From NCBI GenBank assembly GCA_031763025.1, contig JASSKH010000002.1, forward strand, positions 496,001 to 560,000: 64,000 nucleotides of DNA, given 5' to 3'. The notes under the pieces are model-generated. The model was not told the DNA's origin, did no database searches, and saw nothing but the letters and a program-made list of their open reading frames with translations. The number at the start of each line of letters is the position of its first letter. The first letter of the stretch is position 1. Source of the stretch: Macrocystis pyrifera (taxonomy: Eukaryota > Sar > Phaeophyceae > Laminariales > Laminariaceae). This document shows, piece by piece, positions 1-39,862 of the stretch. The position numbers and the translations under genes are program-made.

Positions 1-152
1 CATGATGACGACAGCCCTGCCGCTGTCAACCTTCAACGCGCAGCAGAAAAAAAAAATATTTGGAAGCAGAAACGACCGTGTGCGCGCGCGTATGTGGCGG
101 CAGTCTCGTGCAGCTCTTTGCAGTGCCGCCATGCACGACGAGAAAAAAAAAA

Positions 153-185
<33 letters not shown>

Positions 186-615
186 CACACACACACAAAC
201 ACACACGCATGACTTGACCTACCGTATGTCAGTATAGAACAGTCTTTGAGTTGCGGTGTCTGGCCGATTCTACTGTAAACAAAAAAAATATTTACAACTA
301 CGAGCGAACGCAACGAGACCAATTTTACACCGCACCAGACAACTGGTGGGGGCCACCCTTCCGAGATGGCTGAAAGCCGAATCCACTATACATGTGACCC
401 ACAACCGACAAACGCCTCCAGGACAAACGAAACAAGGACCATTACCGTCGACATTATTGTCCCAGCGAACAGACCTTCAACCAACGCACAGAAGTCTTCG
501 ACAGCAACAATTATCCTGCTTTCCCTCTCAATCGTTTCGGGGGCAAATCACTCGAGAGCTTATACTCAGATTTTAGTGTCTGTACCGCGCAGCACGCAAA
601 ACGGTCGAGACCTCA

Positions 616-27719
<27,104 letters not shown>

Positions 27720-27849
27720 CTGTGAAACGCAAAAAAAAAGTACAAAAAAAAGTGAAAACGCCAACAACATTGGAAACCCTTTCCTGCATCCTCCTGCTGG
27801 CCCTGAAGGGGAATGTGTGCGGCATATATATATATATATATATACTGTA

Positions 27850-28390
27850 GCTCTTTCTTGCGCCAGCCCGATTCGTTTCGGTTCCCTTTTTTTTGTTTGT
27901 TTCAGACAGATATCGGCGTTTTCGGCCCAGATGGAGGGGAAAAAAATGAGCCCTGCTCTTCTCGGAATGAGAGCTTAAAGAGGTGCCCAGAAAAAAAAAA
28001 CGCTTCTCAGCTCGAGCAATACCAATTATTGCCCGGTTGCATCTACCATTTCCATCAATTCTCGATAGAAACAAAGCGAATGTACTCTCACTTCCTACTT
28101 CAGTAGGAAATACGTCCCAATTCGAACGAGTTGCGCTTTCGATTTGCCTCCATTGGAAATAATCGGAAATTGTACAAATTTGTCATACAACCGGCAATTA
28201 TTCAAAATGCCCTCGGTGGAGAAACGGATTTTTGCTCTGGCCGCCTCAGGGATGGCAGGGAAAAAACTCAGGTCCGACGATAAGCACGACTGATCTGCAC
28301 TCCTTCCGGGTGTAAAACGCCAATACCTGTCTGAAACAACCCAAAACTAACTGATGCTAATCGGGCTGGCTGGCGCAAGAAACAGCCTGG
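27850..28390. repeat. Inverted repeat pair
   Basis: 27,850-27,945 and the reverse of 28,292-28,390 both read (C)RQP...FQT.IGV..P.G; arms start GCGCCAGCCCGATTCG / CGGGCTGGCTGGCGC. Confidence 0.75.
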
Positions 28391-29068
28391 CTGCTGCAGT
28401 GCAGCAGCGCCAATGGAAGGCACTGGCGCACTGTTGCCCAGGCAGGGCCCTCCACCATCATTGGTCTTGATCGGGTCAACAACCATCCGTCCTCGCGTGC
28501 TCGTACCATTTTTTTTTTCTTTCTCGAGATTCGAGATTTGGTCACTCGACTTAAGATCGTCAGAGAGATCGAGATCGAGATATGGTGGCTCGATTTCAAG
28601 TCTCGTGAAATGAAAAAACGTCACCGCAGATTTCCGAGAGAAGCTTTTCGAACAAGAAGGCTCGATCGCCATCGCTTTCGGAGACGAAGGTTTGTATGCC
28701 GGGCACCAGGCACGATTTACGTACGTCCTTCCAAGCATTTATATGCGTAATACCGGAACAGTCCTGGGTCCTAAAACGTTTCGTGCCACTCGCGAGGCTA
28801 CGCGCGAGGGGCACGGACAAAACGAAGGACCACTGCTACTGTGCTCCCTTCTCCTCCTCTGCCGCGACTCAGAACTACAGCACCACGTCACTCGAGAGCC
28901 ATGGTTGATGTCTCAAGCAGCCGGTGAAAACTCGATCATCAGAATCACATTGTGCGAACCGACCAATTACCTCTCATGTGCTGGTCCATCACATGACATT
29001 ACACACGACAGGGTACACCTACCTAACCTCTAAGAGAGTCCGTCATCATCACCACGGTTCGATTAGTA

Positions 29069-29173
29069 ATACGGGAGACCATATTAAATAGGACCTACGG
29101 TACACGCAAAAACCTACATAAGTAGCTATTTTTACGAGCCATATTTGGTCCTACTTACTACGGTCCCCCGTGA
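29069..29173 (+). mobile_element. MITE-A, full-length
   Basis: Left end TACGGGAGACCATATTAAAT, right end CGGTCCCCCGTGA; internal core intact. Confidence 0.85.
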
Positions 29174-29365
29174 CAGGTTAAACTCTGCGAGAATCGATAT
29201 CGAGATTGGAGGCCGCGACCGTTACGATGCTACATAAATGTCGCGCGCGCAAAATAAGAAAAGAGATCCGTGTATTTTTGTGTCCACAGAATCTTCACAG
29301 AATAAAAACACTCGGGGTCGCCATCGATTTCGGAGACGATATTTGTCTGCTCTTCAAGCTTACCA

Positions 29366-29449
29366 TTACGGGGGATCATAGTAAATAGGACCAAATATTG
29401 CCAGTAAAACTAGGTAAATATATACCTGGTAGGTTTTTATGTATACCAT
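29366..29449 (-). mobile_element. MITE-A, 3'-truncated, with TACCTGGTA insertion
   Basis: Left terminus and core present, right terminus lost. The core reads AAATATATACCTGGTAGGTT where the consensus is AAATATATAGGTT (insertion 29423-29431). Confidence 0.85.
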
Positions 29450-29853
29450 AGTGATACGTACATTTTCTTTCCATCATGTTATCGTTCTTTTCTCTCTCCA
29501 TCGTAGTCGTGATTCAGATCAACCATTTGAGTCACATCCCCCCTCCAACTACGGTCAACGCGCGTTCAATATTTATCGCGGGAAGGCTCCAGCCCTTTTT
29601 TTCCCCGCGTCGACTCGCGTCTAATTGCCACGTATATGATCCCAGCGCACTCAATGAATGCTCTCAATGCACGTTTTTTCCCAACCAAATATCGCCCACA
29701 AAATATCGGAGATCGTGATATGTTGTCCCCGATGTTCCAACAAACACAACTCCATTTTCGTATGGGCACAATGACATTGGCATACAATGCAGCATCAAGA
29801 ACATACTCACGTATTTTAGAGATCACATGACGTGTCAACAAAATAATACCTAC

Positions 29854-29988
29854 CAAATCGCTAAGAGAGTCCGTCACCATCAAATCCTGGATGCGCGCCA
29901 CAGTCCGGATGTGCAGGTCTCCTCCCTTCGTCTTAAACAGCTCCTGCAACCCGTTCTTGTCCAGCCAGGGCGGCCTCGAGCCCCACGC
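29854..29988 (-). CDS. Candidate exon upstream of GPI (AWGSRPPWLDKNGLQ ...)
   Basis: A 135 bp open segment bounded by GTGTGCAG and GTAGGT, phase 0-0, encoding 45 residues including WLDKNGLQELFKTKGGDLH and RIQDLMVTDSLSDL. Composition is normal for a protein and unlike the flanking repeats. It would join in frame to the 27719-27600 exon. No family is recognised. It could be an N-terminal extension of the GPI protein or the 3' part of a separate gene. Confidence 0.5.
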
Positions 29989-30289
29989 CTGCACACCGAT
30001 ATGGTCAACATCACGCCCACGACACGTAGGTGGCAGTGCGGGTGGGGAAGAGGGGGTAGGTAGATGAGGTTGGAGATGGGGAACACCATTGGGATCGGGG
30101 GTGAGGTTGGGAGTGCCTCGAGCCCGCACGGCTGCAAAATATGGTTCCACGTAAAACCCGCGACAGGTGGGAGCAGGCGTGGGGAAGGAGGTCGGGGGTG
30201 GGGTTCGGGACTGGGGGACATAGGGGTTGGATCGAGGTTCCGGTTAGGTTTAGCAAAGTGCCATGGGATTGGCGGTTGGGGAGGGGGTA

Positions 30290-30425
30290 TACTCATACCA
30301 TCGATGGCCGAAGTCGTATGACACTATACCCTTGCACCACCCTTACAATGCCGGGACGGAGCACGTCGGCTTTTCACCGATCGGGCAAGACATTGCTCTG
30401 CACCAAGCGCGAACCGCCATGAAGG
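30290..30425 (+). repeat. R2 dispersed repeat, degenerate
   Basis: AATGCCGGGACGGAGCACGT and CACCAAGCGCGAACCGCCAT identify it. Confidence 0.7.
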
Positions 30426-30852
30426 GTGCGATAGGGATGGAGCTGGGCGTGGGTTTTGGCTGCTGAGTGGCATTGGGGTAGGGTTGGGGTGGGCGTGGTG
30501 ATCGAGGTGTGGAGTAGGGAGTCAAATGAGGGTGGGGTTGGTTGTGGGATGGGGGCATGTAAGGTGGGGGTGGTGGATGAGGAGAGGGTAGGGGTTGGAC
30601 TGAGGGTGGGGTTGGGTTTGTGGCATAGCGTTGGGGTGGTGTGGTGGAAGTTGGGACGGGGATGAGGTGGTGGTGGACAGGCTTTTGCTTGCTTGGGTTG
30701 TTTTGTACTGTCTGCCCCATCTCCGGGAGGGGCACGCCACTTTTTTTTGTTTTTTTTTTTTTTTTTTTTAGATTCGTTTTTTCTTTGTTGCTTTCGGTTT
30801 TTCTCCCTTTCAACGCATTCTAGAATGTGTACGGGTATGTCGTATCCGGTAC

Positions 30853-31035
30853 GGTGGCATGGCATTGCCTCGTCTACTCTGTTTACTGCATAACAACGCA
30901 GTTATCCCTATGGCGTAGTTTTGGTGACCAGAGCTTGTATCTCTCCCTACGGTAGGAATGAAGAATCGGCACGGACACTGATTGTGCCGTGATGTCGACG
31001 GGTAGAAAGAACGGTTTAACGTGAAGGAACACACA
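30853..31035 (+). repeat. R11 dispersed repeat
   Basis: Family with core GAATCGGCACGGACACTG...GATGTCGACGGGTAGAAAG...GTGAAGGAACACACACAC. Other copies are at 31.76, 32.73, 43.2, 44.2, 48.9 (reversed) and 54.5 kb. Confidence 0.8.
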
Positions 31036-31229
31036 CACATGGAGGTAGACAACGCGACGCCATGCCATCGTACCGCATGCGAAATGCAGGTAGTGGCAAT
31101 CAAATTCGCCCTTCGTTCACGACAAAGTTGTTTTACACACGTACTAAACTGTACACAATACACGCTTGAACACGAAATCGCTGAAACTCGATCCCACGGC
31201 GACCACATAAACTGTTGCTCGGAGATGAA

Positions 31230-31750
31230 CCATCCATGGACAAGACGACGGAAGCACTCAAGGGAATGCCAAATCGGAACTCTGTTGGGCCAGATGGCCT
31301 CCCGGCCGAGCTCCTAAACATCGACTGCCCCGCATTCGCCCAGTCAGTGCTTTCTTTCACAACATCCTTGTCAATGTTTGGGTAACAGGAGAAGTCCCCC
31401 AGCAATGGAAAGATGCGATCATCAAGGTCCTTCACACAAAACGAAGGACCGACCTGACCGCAACAACTACAGAGGGATCTCGCTTGTTGCCCTGCGCAGG
31501 GATAAGTGCTGCTGAAAATCGTAGCGTTCCGCCCTAGCAACCACCGCGAGACAGAGAGATTTCTCCCGGAGGAGCAGCAGTGCGGCTTCCGCCCCGCATG
31601 ATCAACCATCGATACATTGTTCGTCGTGCGCCGGTTGCAAGAATTCGGACGACAGAGGAAAATCCCCCTGCACGTGTGCTTCGTCGATCTACAGAAAGCG
31701 CACGATTCTGTCGACCGAAAGCTACTGTGGAAGGTACTCAATCCAGCATG
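31230..31750 (+). pseudogene. Decayed non-LTR retrotransposon reverse-transcriptase fragment
   Basis: Translation in shifting frames shows the N-terminal RT landmarks of LINE-type elements: GPDGLPAELL, FHNILVNVWVTGEVPQQWKD, a GISLV block, CGFRP and a FVDLQKA.DSVDRK block. Frameshifts and stops interrupt it, and the catalytic FADD-type motif is not present because the fragment stops before it. Both flanks are R11 repeat copies (30,853-31,035; 31,757-31,925), so R11 may be untranslated sequence of the same element family. Confidence 0.75.
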
Positions 31751-31756
31751 ATGACA

Positions 31757-31925
31757 TGGCATTGCGTTGTTTACTCTGCTTACTGCATAACAATCTAGTT
31801 ATCTCTGTCGGGTAGTTCTGTGATCAAATAACCTGAAAATTCTATAGGACTGAGGAATCGGCACGGACACTGGTCGTTCTGAAAGCCGACGGGTAGAAAG
31901 CACGGTTTAACGTGAAGAACACATA
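31757..31925 (+). repeat. R11 dispersed repeat
   Basis: Copy following the RT fragment; GGAATCGGCACGGACACTGG and CGGTTTAACGTGAAGAACAC are conserved. Confidence 0.8.
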
Positions 31926-32726
31926 CAAAAGAAAACGAGCGCTACGATATAGGCTGAAATGAAACAGAAACCACGTATGAAAGCTTAAAAGTCTCGAATA
32001 CTGAAATGGCTGTACAACAATGTACAAAGCTTGAGAGCTGGAGAGACGGGGCGATACAGCAGCATAGGTGCAGCTGGTTCGAACGTGGTCTTCCTTTGTC
32101 TTCCTGTTGTTTTTGTTTATTTTTATTTCATTTTATTGTCTTCTTTGCGGTGACCCTATGTGATTTTCATTTCTTCCTTTCTCCGATTGATAAGCCTTAT
32201 TGAAGGAGTCGTGTGGCGTGGGTGGATGACGAGCCTGCTCTGCTTGTTTCGTACTGTCTGACGCCGAGGGGCCGGGCATAGTTGACGAACGCTGGACGAT
32301 GGTGGCAGACAGGGTAGCAAGGTACCAGGCGGGCCAGCAGGGATACCCTGGCTGTGCTACTCGTACCATAAACTGCTGCCGCTACCTGGAGCATGCCTTG
32401 TGCTTTGTTTGGTTTGACTGTTATTTTACCTTGGTTCTTCGTCTTACTCTGTTGACGACTAGTGGTGTTTTCTTCTTTTTCTTTTTCTTTTTCCAGCTCG
32501 TTCTTTTCAAGTGTCTGCCACGTCCCCTACGTGGGGGTACGATGGTTTGTTGCTATACTGAAGTATATACATATACCAGGTATATTTTAGTTTCTTTTTT
32601 TTTTTTTTTTTTGCTTCTTTTCTCTTTCGAATTGTCTTTGTTTTTGTTTTTGTTTTTTCTCTTTGTTTCGTTTTTGTTTTTCTAAGTCATGGAATGTGTA
32701 TGTCGTGCCTGTCGTACGCAGTATGA

Positions 32727-32885
32727 TGACATGGCATTGCATTACATACGTGGCAACGTAGTATCTCTGTGGCGTAGCTTTGTGACCACAGAACTTGTAT
32801 CTCTCTAGGTTTGAAGAATCGGCACGGACACTGGTTGTGCTGGATGTCGACGCGTAGAAAGAACGTTTAATGTGAAGAAAACAAC
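32727..32885 (+). repeat. R11 dispersed repeat
   Basis: Copy with GAAGAATCGGCACGGACACT, ending in a CAA repeat. Confidence 0.8.
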
Positions 32886-34938
32886 AACAACAACAATAGG
32901 CAAAAAAAATCTCACGACAAAAATAAAATAAAAAATGCGGAGTTTGTATTTGTCCTGGCAGGCTCTGGCTCGGCGGAAAGAGACCCCGTAGTTACTTGCT
33001 GCTTTTCGCGACTTCGAAACCCCCGGAGCACGCGCCATGGACCTCGGCCGGGGGTCCAAACCTGACCCGTGGGTACACGCGGGCCTCCTGCGTGCCCCGC
33101 GACCGGGAACACAAGAAAAACCCCCCGTCGGAGCAGAAAAGTAACATTATTCCCGAAATAAAGTCAAATTTGATACCCGTGAATATGTTGATGAATACTA
33201 ATACCATAATAATAAACAGCGGTATCTCAAGGGCGCCCGGATGTGAATCGTCACCTATATTTTTTTCGCTAGGCAGGGGGAGGGGTTACAGTAGAACCAA
33301 GTGAAAAAAAAATGAAGAAAAATGAAGGAAAACAAAAAAAAAAAAAAACCTTTTTCTTAATTCATCATGCGATCACAACGGCGGTGGCAGCGGTTTTCCA
33401 TCCCGACCTCTGGGGGCGTTGTGTATCGTTTTCTGTTTTTCACGGACGCCCCTGGTATTCCTGAAAAAAAGCAAATTTGATACAGTAGTGCCTGTGCATA
33501 TATCGACCAAAAAAAAAAAACACCAGTCAGTGGCATTAGACTAATACGAACATACGCCAGCCGCAACATCAACCGATTGAATCATTGATTGATATGCTAC
33601 CACTTCGCAAGCTGCGTGATGAATCGGCCGCGCGTGTTCCTAAATGTTTATGGTGAAATATTATTTCGAGAACACCAAAATTCGTCAGGTGTGAGATTCT
33701 AGCGAAAATTGTAAGCGTCCCTCCTGGAGGGGGGTGTCATGGCGAGACTATGGACAGACTAAGCTGAAGCCTAAAAACACGTGTTTTTTTTTTTTTTTTT
33801 TTTTCCGTCTCCGGGAAAAAACAACACAAAAATAGGAAAAAAACACAAAAATAGCAACCATTCAATAGTTTTCCTATGGATGTTTTGAAAAAAATCACCC
33901 CAGCTGCCGAAAAACAAAACAATTTAATTATTTCGTACTGGAAATAGAGAGAATTATTTATTTTCCGTCTTCGGGCACACGAAATTGCAACAAAAAAATG
34001 CACAAACCTGCTTGTCCGAGTTTCCGGGAGCCAACCATGGCTGACGGGGGCCACCCCCCCACCCCGAGGAAGAGGAACGCCACCATTCCCTGCGGCCATC
34101 GTTGTTGACCCACCCGGACAATCCCCACCCTCGAACCGGTTCCTCGAATCCCTCCGTCAGCCCCTTCCTTCCTTCGTCGGCGTGCCGCTGGACCCCACCT
34201 GAAACAAAAACAAGAACAAAAAATATTTTTGGCAGGGGTGAACATAACGAAAACAGAAAAAAAGGGGTCACACTCGCCACCATGTCGGAATGAAAAAAAA
34301 AAAACTACGAGTACAGGGGGAGGGGGGGGGGGGGTTTTTTGTCAAAATCAAAATCTTGAAACCAAATCACGTTTTTTCTTCGTGTACCCATTTGTTTTCG
34401 GAAACCACAGACTCAGTCCATATTTCACCGTAACGACTCTTGACTTCCCACAGGGGCGCAATAATTTTTTGGGCGGTCGAATTTTCCGGAAGGATAAGGT
34501 CGCCAAAACCGAATAACAAGGTGTTTCTGTTTTCGGGAAAAGAAGTAACCGAGACAATGACCGAGACCCTTCCTAAAACACTGCGTTCGACATCAGCACC
34601 CTTAACCGCTGTCGACAAAAACGAGAGCTGAAAAATCGATCGCACCCCTGCTCGAAGTCAAACTCTGTTCTCAGAGACGATAAAAATCATATACAGGTAC
34701 CTGGTATGAAAAACAACGACAAAAACAACACTTACAAACATGATCAACAGAAGGCATACACCGGTGCCAGGTAAGATAAGCGACAGCGGAAAAAAACGCA
34801 CAAACACACCAGGGAAAAAAAACAAAACGCGTACGTACGTATTGCTATTACTGGTCGAAACACGTACGTGAAAAACACGACAACAAGAAACTGACCGAGA
34901 AACAAAACTGACAAAAAACAGACAAAAAATCGCCAAAC

Positions 34939-36831
34939 CTCTCTGCTCATCTTGTCCAGACTCAACCTCGCCGCGCTCCAGCACCGAAACCCCTCCGCCC
35001 CCATCACCGCCGCCGCCGCCAACCCCGTCGACATCTCCATCCTGCCCAACCCCTCCGGACAAAAAGCGCGTGCCAATAACCCCACCCGCTCCGGCTGCCC
35101 CTGACCCCCCACCGCCTGCTCCGGTACGGAAACCCCATCTTCCTGCTCCGGGACCCGTGGAAACCCCCGTCCCCCCCTCCTGCCCCCCCCCTGCCCCTCC
35201 CCCACCCGGCCCTGAGGGTCCTCCTCATCCAGCGGAGCGGCCATTTCTGGCCCGGGGACGTGACCACCTCGCCCCCCGCCCCCTTGGTGGCCCGAACGCC
35301 GCCTCCTCCGCCACCGCCACCACCACTGCTGGTGGTCGTGGATGATCCGGTAGTGGTTGCATCGAACAAACCCTCCTCACCCCCCTCAAGGTCATCGACA
35401 CCCACAAGAAGGTTCTCGCCCGATGCCCCCATCTCCTCTGGCGACCCGAGTCTGCCTCCCTCCTCCTCCTCCTCCTCCTCATCATCAGGGGAACCCGAAC
35501 CCTCGGCTGGAGAGCTGTCTATATTGTGGGCAGCGAGAACCAGCAGCCCCGCGCCGGGGCGGTTCGCCGGACAGAATCCCGAAGAAGTCATCACGGCTGC
35601 GGCGCCCGAGATCAAAGCCCGCTTAGCCGCTCCCAGCCCTCCCCCCCCTCCTGCCCCCCCCCATCCCCCTCCTTCCCCCCTTCTCGCCACGCCTCCTCCA
35701 GGTTCTCTTGCAGCCGACACTGCTGCAATCGGTTCGTAGGGGACGAGCGCCACCGCCGCTGGTGGTGGTTCCACCGGGCCGTTTGCAGACGTGTTCACGC
35801 TTTCGCGGAAAGGCGCGAGGAAGAGTTCTTCGATCGCTCCGTCGCACGGTCGGCGGAGTGGGCCGTTCATAAACTCTTCAAACAATCGCTTCGAAGGTGC
35901 GCGGAGCGGTCCCTGCAACACGCCTGGGAACATCTCCAAGCAAGATTCCCGCACCGGTCCGTGCAACGGTCCCCGTAAAGAGTCTCCGGGCATCGCGCGC
36001 AACGGTCCGTGCAAGCGCCCTTCGGGTGACTCCAAACACGCTTCGCGGATCGGTCCGGGCAGCGGTGCGCGGAACGATTTCGGTGATGATCCACGCATCG
36101 GACCGTGGAACGAAACTCGAGACACCTCTCCCGACGATCCACGAACCGGTCCATGCAACGTCTGGTGAGACGATAAATCTGAAGGCGCACGCATCGGTCC
36201 GTGCAACTCTCCACGGCAAGACCCTTCCAACCGCCCGCGAGACGGCCCGAGACACGGTCCGTCCGGCGATTCCGAGAACGATCCGCGCACCGGTCCATGC
36301 ACCGGTCCCGCGGACGAATCTCTAGACGAAGATTCGCGAAGCGGACCATTCACAGACTGGTGGGATGACAAGCCGCGCACCGGTCCGCGAACCGGTCCGC
36401 GAACCGGTCCATGGAACGACGACGACGACGACAACGCGGTCGACGAAGACGAAGATGAAGGTGACGACATCGGCGACGACTTCCGCTTCTGGTCCTTCAT
36501 CTTGTATTTCCCAGACCCCAACGCCATCCTGGCCGCTGCACCCCGCTCCACCAACAACCCCACCATCCCCACCCTCACCACTCTTACCACTGCGGGTACG
36601 AACCGGTCGGAGACGCCTGGTTGCCCAAGGCGAGGAGACGGAAGAGGAGGAGGACGAGGAGGAGGACGACGCAGAAGAAGAAGAAGAAGCGGAGGCGGCG
36701 GCAGAGCGTTGCGACAGCTGGGACAGCTGCCGGGCCTCGTCCGCAGTCACCGCCACGACATTACCGTTGAGGTTGCTCGTCCCACCCGCAACGAAATCTC
36801 CGACATCCACCGTTCCCGGTGCTGGCATCAT
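34939..36831 (-). CDS. Low-complexity protein with GPVRG-type tandem repeats (exon block)
   Basis: A long minus-strand coding-like region in three consecutive open frames. 36831 to about 36590 begins MMPAPGTVDVGDFVAGG and runs into a poly-Ser tract. 36590-35270 has a basic/Ser start (KYKMKDQKRKSS), then about 20 imperfect repeats of roughly 13-15 residues with core HGPVRGS/GPLRA, then acidic and Gly/Ser runs. 35244-34939 ends in LARAFCPEGLGRMEMSTG and AARLSLDKMSRE before a possible GTTTGG donor. The frame changes need short introns or indels; simple GTAAG...CAG choices near 36587-36529 do not restore phase. The last part would splice in phase to 29988. Function unknown. Confidence 0.45.
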
Positions 36832-37266
36832 AAAACTGTTTTAAGAGTATAAAAACAAGGGAGGGGGGAGGGAAGAGGAGGGGGAGGCGATGGGAGGGAA
36901 GGGGGGGAGAGGCGAGGGGAAGGGAGGGAGGCGAGGACAAGGGTAAGGAGGGGCACGATCTTGTTGATAGGTTACAATGAAAAACAGAGTTGGTCGGTAT
37001 AGTTGATGCGGTTGATAATGTCGTTGATTCGTCGACTTCCGGACCAATATCAGATCGGATGATGCGTTATATAGATGGCATCCGAAGTGCGCGACCCTGC
37101 ATCGTATTGCCAACGAGGAAACACACGAGCACACGAACGCCCGGTATTTCCTCTGAACCTTTCCCGCCTCGGATATTCCCACTCGATGATCCAGATCTTT
37201 GAGGGCAGATGGCGTCCTGATCGGTATGATCTGTATGATCTAGCTCATGTTGCCGGGGTCAGAAAG

Positions 37267-37269
<3 letters not shown>

Positions 37270-37322
<53 letters not shown>
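37270..37322 (+). repeat. (CT)n microsatellite
   Basis: About 25 uninterrupted CT dinucleotides. Confidence 0.95.
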
Positions 37323-37323
<1 letters not shown>

Positions 37324-37637
37324 CTCGACCACCAGGTCTTTCCGAAACCACCTTGTCCGGAAAATTGGCCACCTTCCCGTTCCAGACACCGAGCACTGAA
37401 AAACGATGACCCGATCCATGTGCAGGAGCGTCCTACGCAAAACTCGGGTCTTATTGGTCAAGGCGGGTCTTTCGGCCGCCCGGCATTTTTTTCGAAAAAC
37501 GCCACCAAAACACGCGGCGGAGCCGCGTGACTGCTCCTGCCGACCTCGAGCCCCCCAAGGGTTCGGAATAGGGTCAGGCCTGGGGTTGGGTTGGCCTGGG
37601 CCGACGTGCAAGGTTGAAATTGACGATGCACGTCCAG

Positions 37638-37669
37638 AGCGTCCTGCACAAAGTTTTGTGCAGGACGCT
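37638..37669. repeat. Perfect 15 bp palindrome
   Basis: AGCGTCCTGCACAAA and its exact complement around a 2-nt spacer; partial related sequence (GCAGGAGCGTCCTACGCAAA) is at 37,421. Confidence 0.9.
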
Positions 37670-37825
37670 CCTGCACATAGCGGAAGCCAAAAACGACCGC
37701 ATCACCCCCATGCGGAAGTCAACGCTCTACGATGCTGCTGCTGCTGCTGTTGCTGCTTCTGAGGTTGCTGCTGCTGCCTACCCTTGCATCTCCCGCCTCT
37801 CCTGTTCCCCCCTCCCCCTCCTGAA

Positions 37826-38118
37826 CCCGCACCCCTCCACTACTGGCAGGCTGCGCACCTTCATGGTACAAGGCGTGCTGTACCACCCCCGTCACTGCCA
37901 ACGCCTTACTAGTCATCAACTCCTTCTCAACCTTACCATCGGCGTAGGCGACACGGATGATCTCATCGAACTCACTCGACGAGATCATCAGTGACGCCTG
38001 CGCCGAAAATGAGGACAAGAGGAAGATGGAGACTAAGGCGTTGGCAGTTCCGCATGCCTTGTACGCCCGAGGTGGGCAGCCTGCCGGGGTTGGAGGGGTG
38101 GGGGTCGAGGAGGAGGTA
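37826..38118. repeat. Inverted duplication (head-to-head), ~140 bp arms
   Basis: Centre near 37,972. Arms include GATGATCTC/GAGATCATC, CTGCCAACGCCTT/AAGGCGTTGGCAG and GGCAGGCTGC/GGCAGCCTGCC. Read outward, both strands give DEII...KALAV...ALY..G.QPA..GGV. Confidence 0.85.
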
Positions 38119-39294
38119 GAGTTGAGGCACAGCAGATGCCTGTACCCCCCCCCACCCAGGTGGACTGATCCGCGCACAACCAGCAGTGGCAGGGAGAAAC
38201 AAAAATCCAGGTGGACGATGCATGATACAAACGGACGTCCAGGCCTGGGTTAGGCATCCGAGCAAGGCATACACCGTCTGCCGTGTATTTCCGCAGTCTC
38301 CTGTCGCGGGCGACCGAGTGCAGCATACGCCTTCCACCTGCCCTTTTTTGGGGGGGCTCCCAAACCCGTGGCCGGCTCTCGGGCGAATCAGTCCACCGCT
38401 TTTTTGACAGCAATGTTGTGCTTAAAAAAAAAAAAAAAAAAAAAAAAAACGTGTTTCCGTGGGTACGGCTATTAGTGATTACCACTCCGTACCTATTTAC
38501 AAGGACCGACTTGATTGATGTACAAACGATCATTATTTTAGGGACAGAGTGGGGGGGGGGGGAAAGCAGGACCTTCCCCGGGATTTATCCCGCGGACCGT
38601 GGAATCGCGGTGAATCAACCATAACAGGTTTGACGAATGAGGAGTAAACAATTAATAATGACGCAAATCCCCGTAAGGAAGATCAAATCACGGTGAATCG
38701 AACGACGGTGTTTTTTTTTTTTTTTTTTTTTCACGAAGTAGGAAGGAAGCGCGGTGTGACGACGGGATGTTGACCAAATACGCTAGCGATAACACACCCC
38801 CTCGGACGAACGTCACTGGCACTACATACGGTTTTCTCGGCAATGGGGAGAGTGCAAACGCCGAGCAACGCGTTTATGGAAACAAATCTTGACGAGATAT
38901 TTCCAAAGCCAGCATTTTCGTTGTGTGTGCCCCCCTTGACCCTTGGACTACTTAAAAATTTGAGTAGCTTGTCCCCAAAACGTGACTGCACTTGTGGAAG
39001 GGTTAAGGTATGCTTTGTATAAAACCGTCTCTGAAATCTGCATGTACCGGGGGGCGCGACGGTGCACGAGAAAAATAAAAATAGACTACCCGATTTTTTT
39101 TTTGAGTCCGAGACAGCGGGGAGGAGGGGAGGGGGGGTACTCAAACCAAGAACTGTAGAACAAAACTGAAAAAAAAAACAACAGGTTTTCGTTCATTTTC
39201 GACAAAAATCCCAACCCGCTGGTTTGTTTTCAATTCCGTCATACATAGTGGCGAGTGTGGCTCCGTTTTTTCGTGTACCTCTGGGAGGTGTGCT

Positions 39295-39575
39295 ATCTTA
39301 TCACTCGGATGATACGGTATACCTGGTACACAGTAGTATCACAGTAGGGGGTGCATTGTCTTATCACCCACCCTGGTGTGATACGGTATACCTGGTATAG
39401 TATCACATTAGGGTGGGTGTTACCCTATCACCCGTGTGATAGGGTATACCTGGTATACAGTAGTATTACAATAGGGGGGGTGTTACCCTATCACCCTAGT
39501 GTGATACGGTATACCTGATATTGTAGTATCACAGTAGGGGGTGTGTTATCTCATCACTCGGGTGATACTGGTAAG
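39295..39575 (+). repeat. ~65 bp tandem repeat with TACCTGGTA
   Basis: Four to five units of TATCACYCGGTGATACGG-TATACCTGGTA-ACAGTAGTATCACAG; three units carry the exact 9-mer. Confidence 0.88.
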
Positions 39576-39862
39576 AAAGTATTTTTCTGGTTCAATTTGT
39601 ATTCCACGTAACTGACGCGAACGTAAACGCTGGTTATCACTCGTTATTTCTTGTCTCAAGGTGTGTACGGTTTCCTTCAGTTGCGCGTGTTGAAAAAAAA
39701 AAAACTTGTGACACCAGGTGTACCTTTCGCTGAGGGGATTTTATTCCACGTTGTTCTGAGCTATGGGAGCCCGTCTTGTGATCACGGGCGGGGCCATGGC
39801 GATGAGTGAACCCCGCCGGGACCCCGAGATTCTAGCCACCAGAACAATGCCAACCAGGGTGT

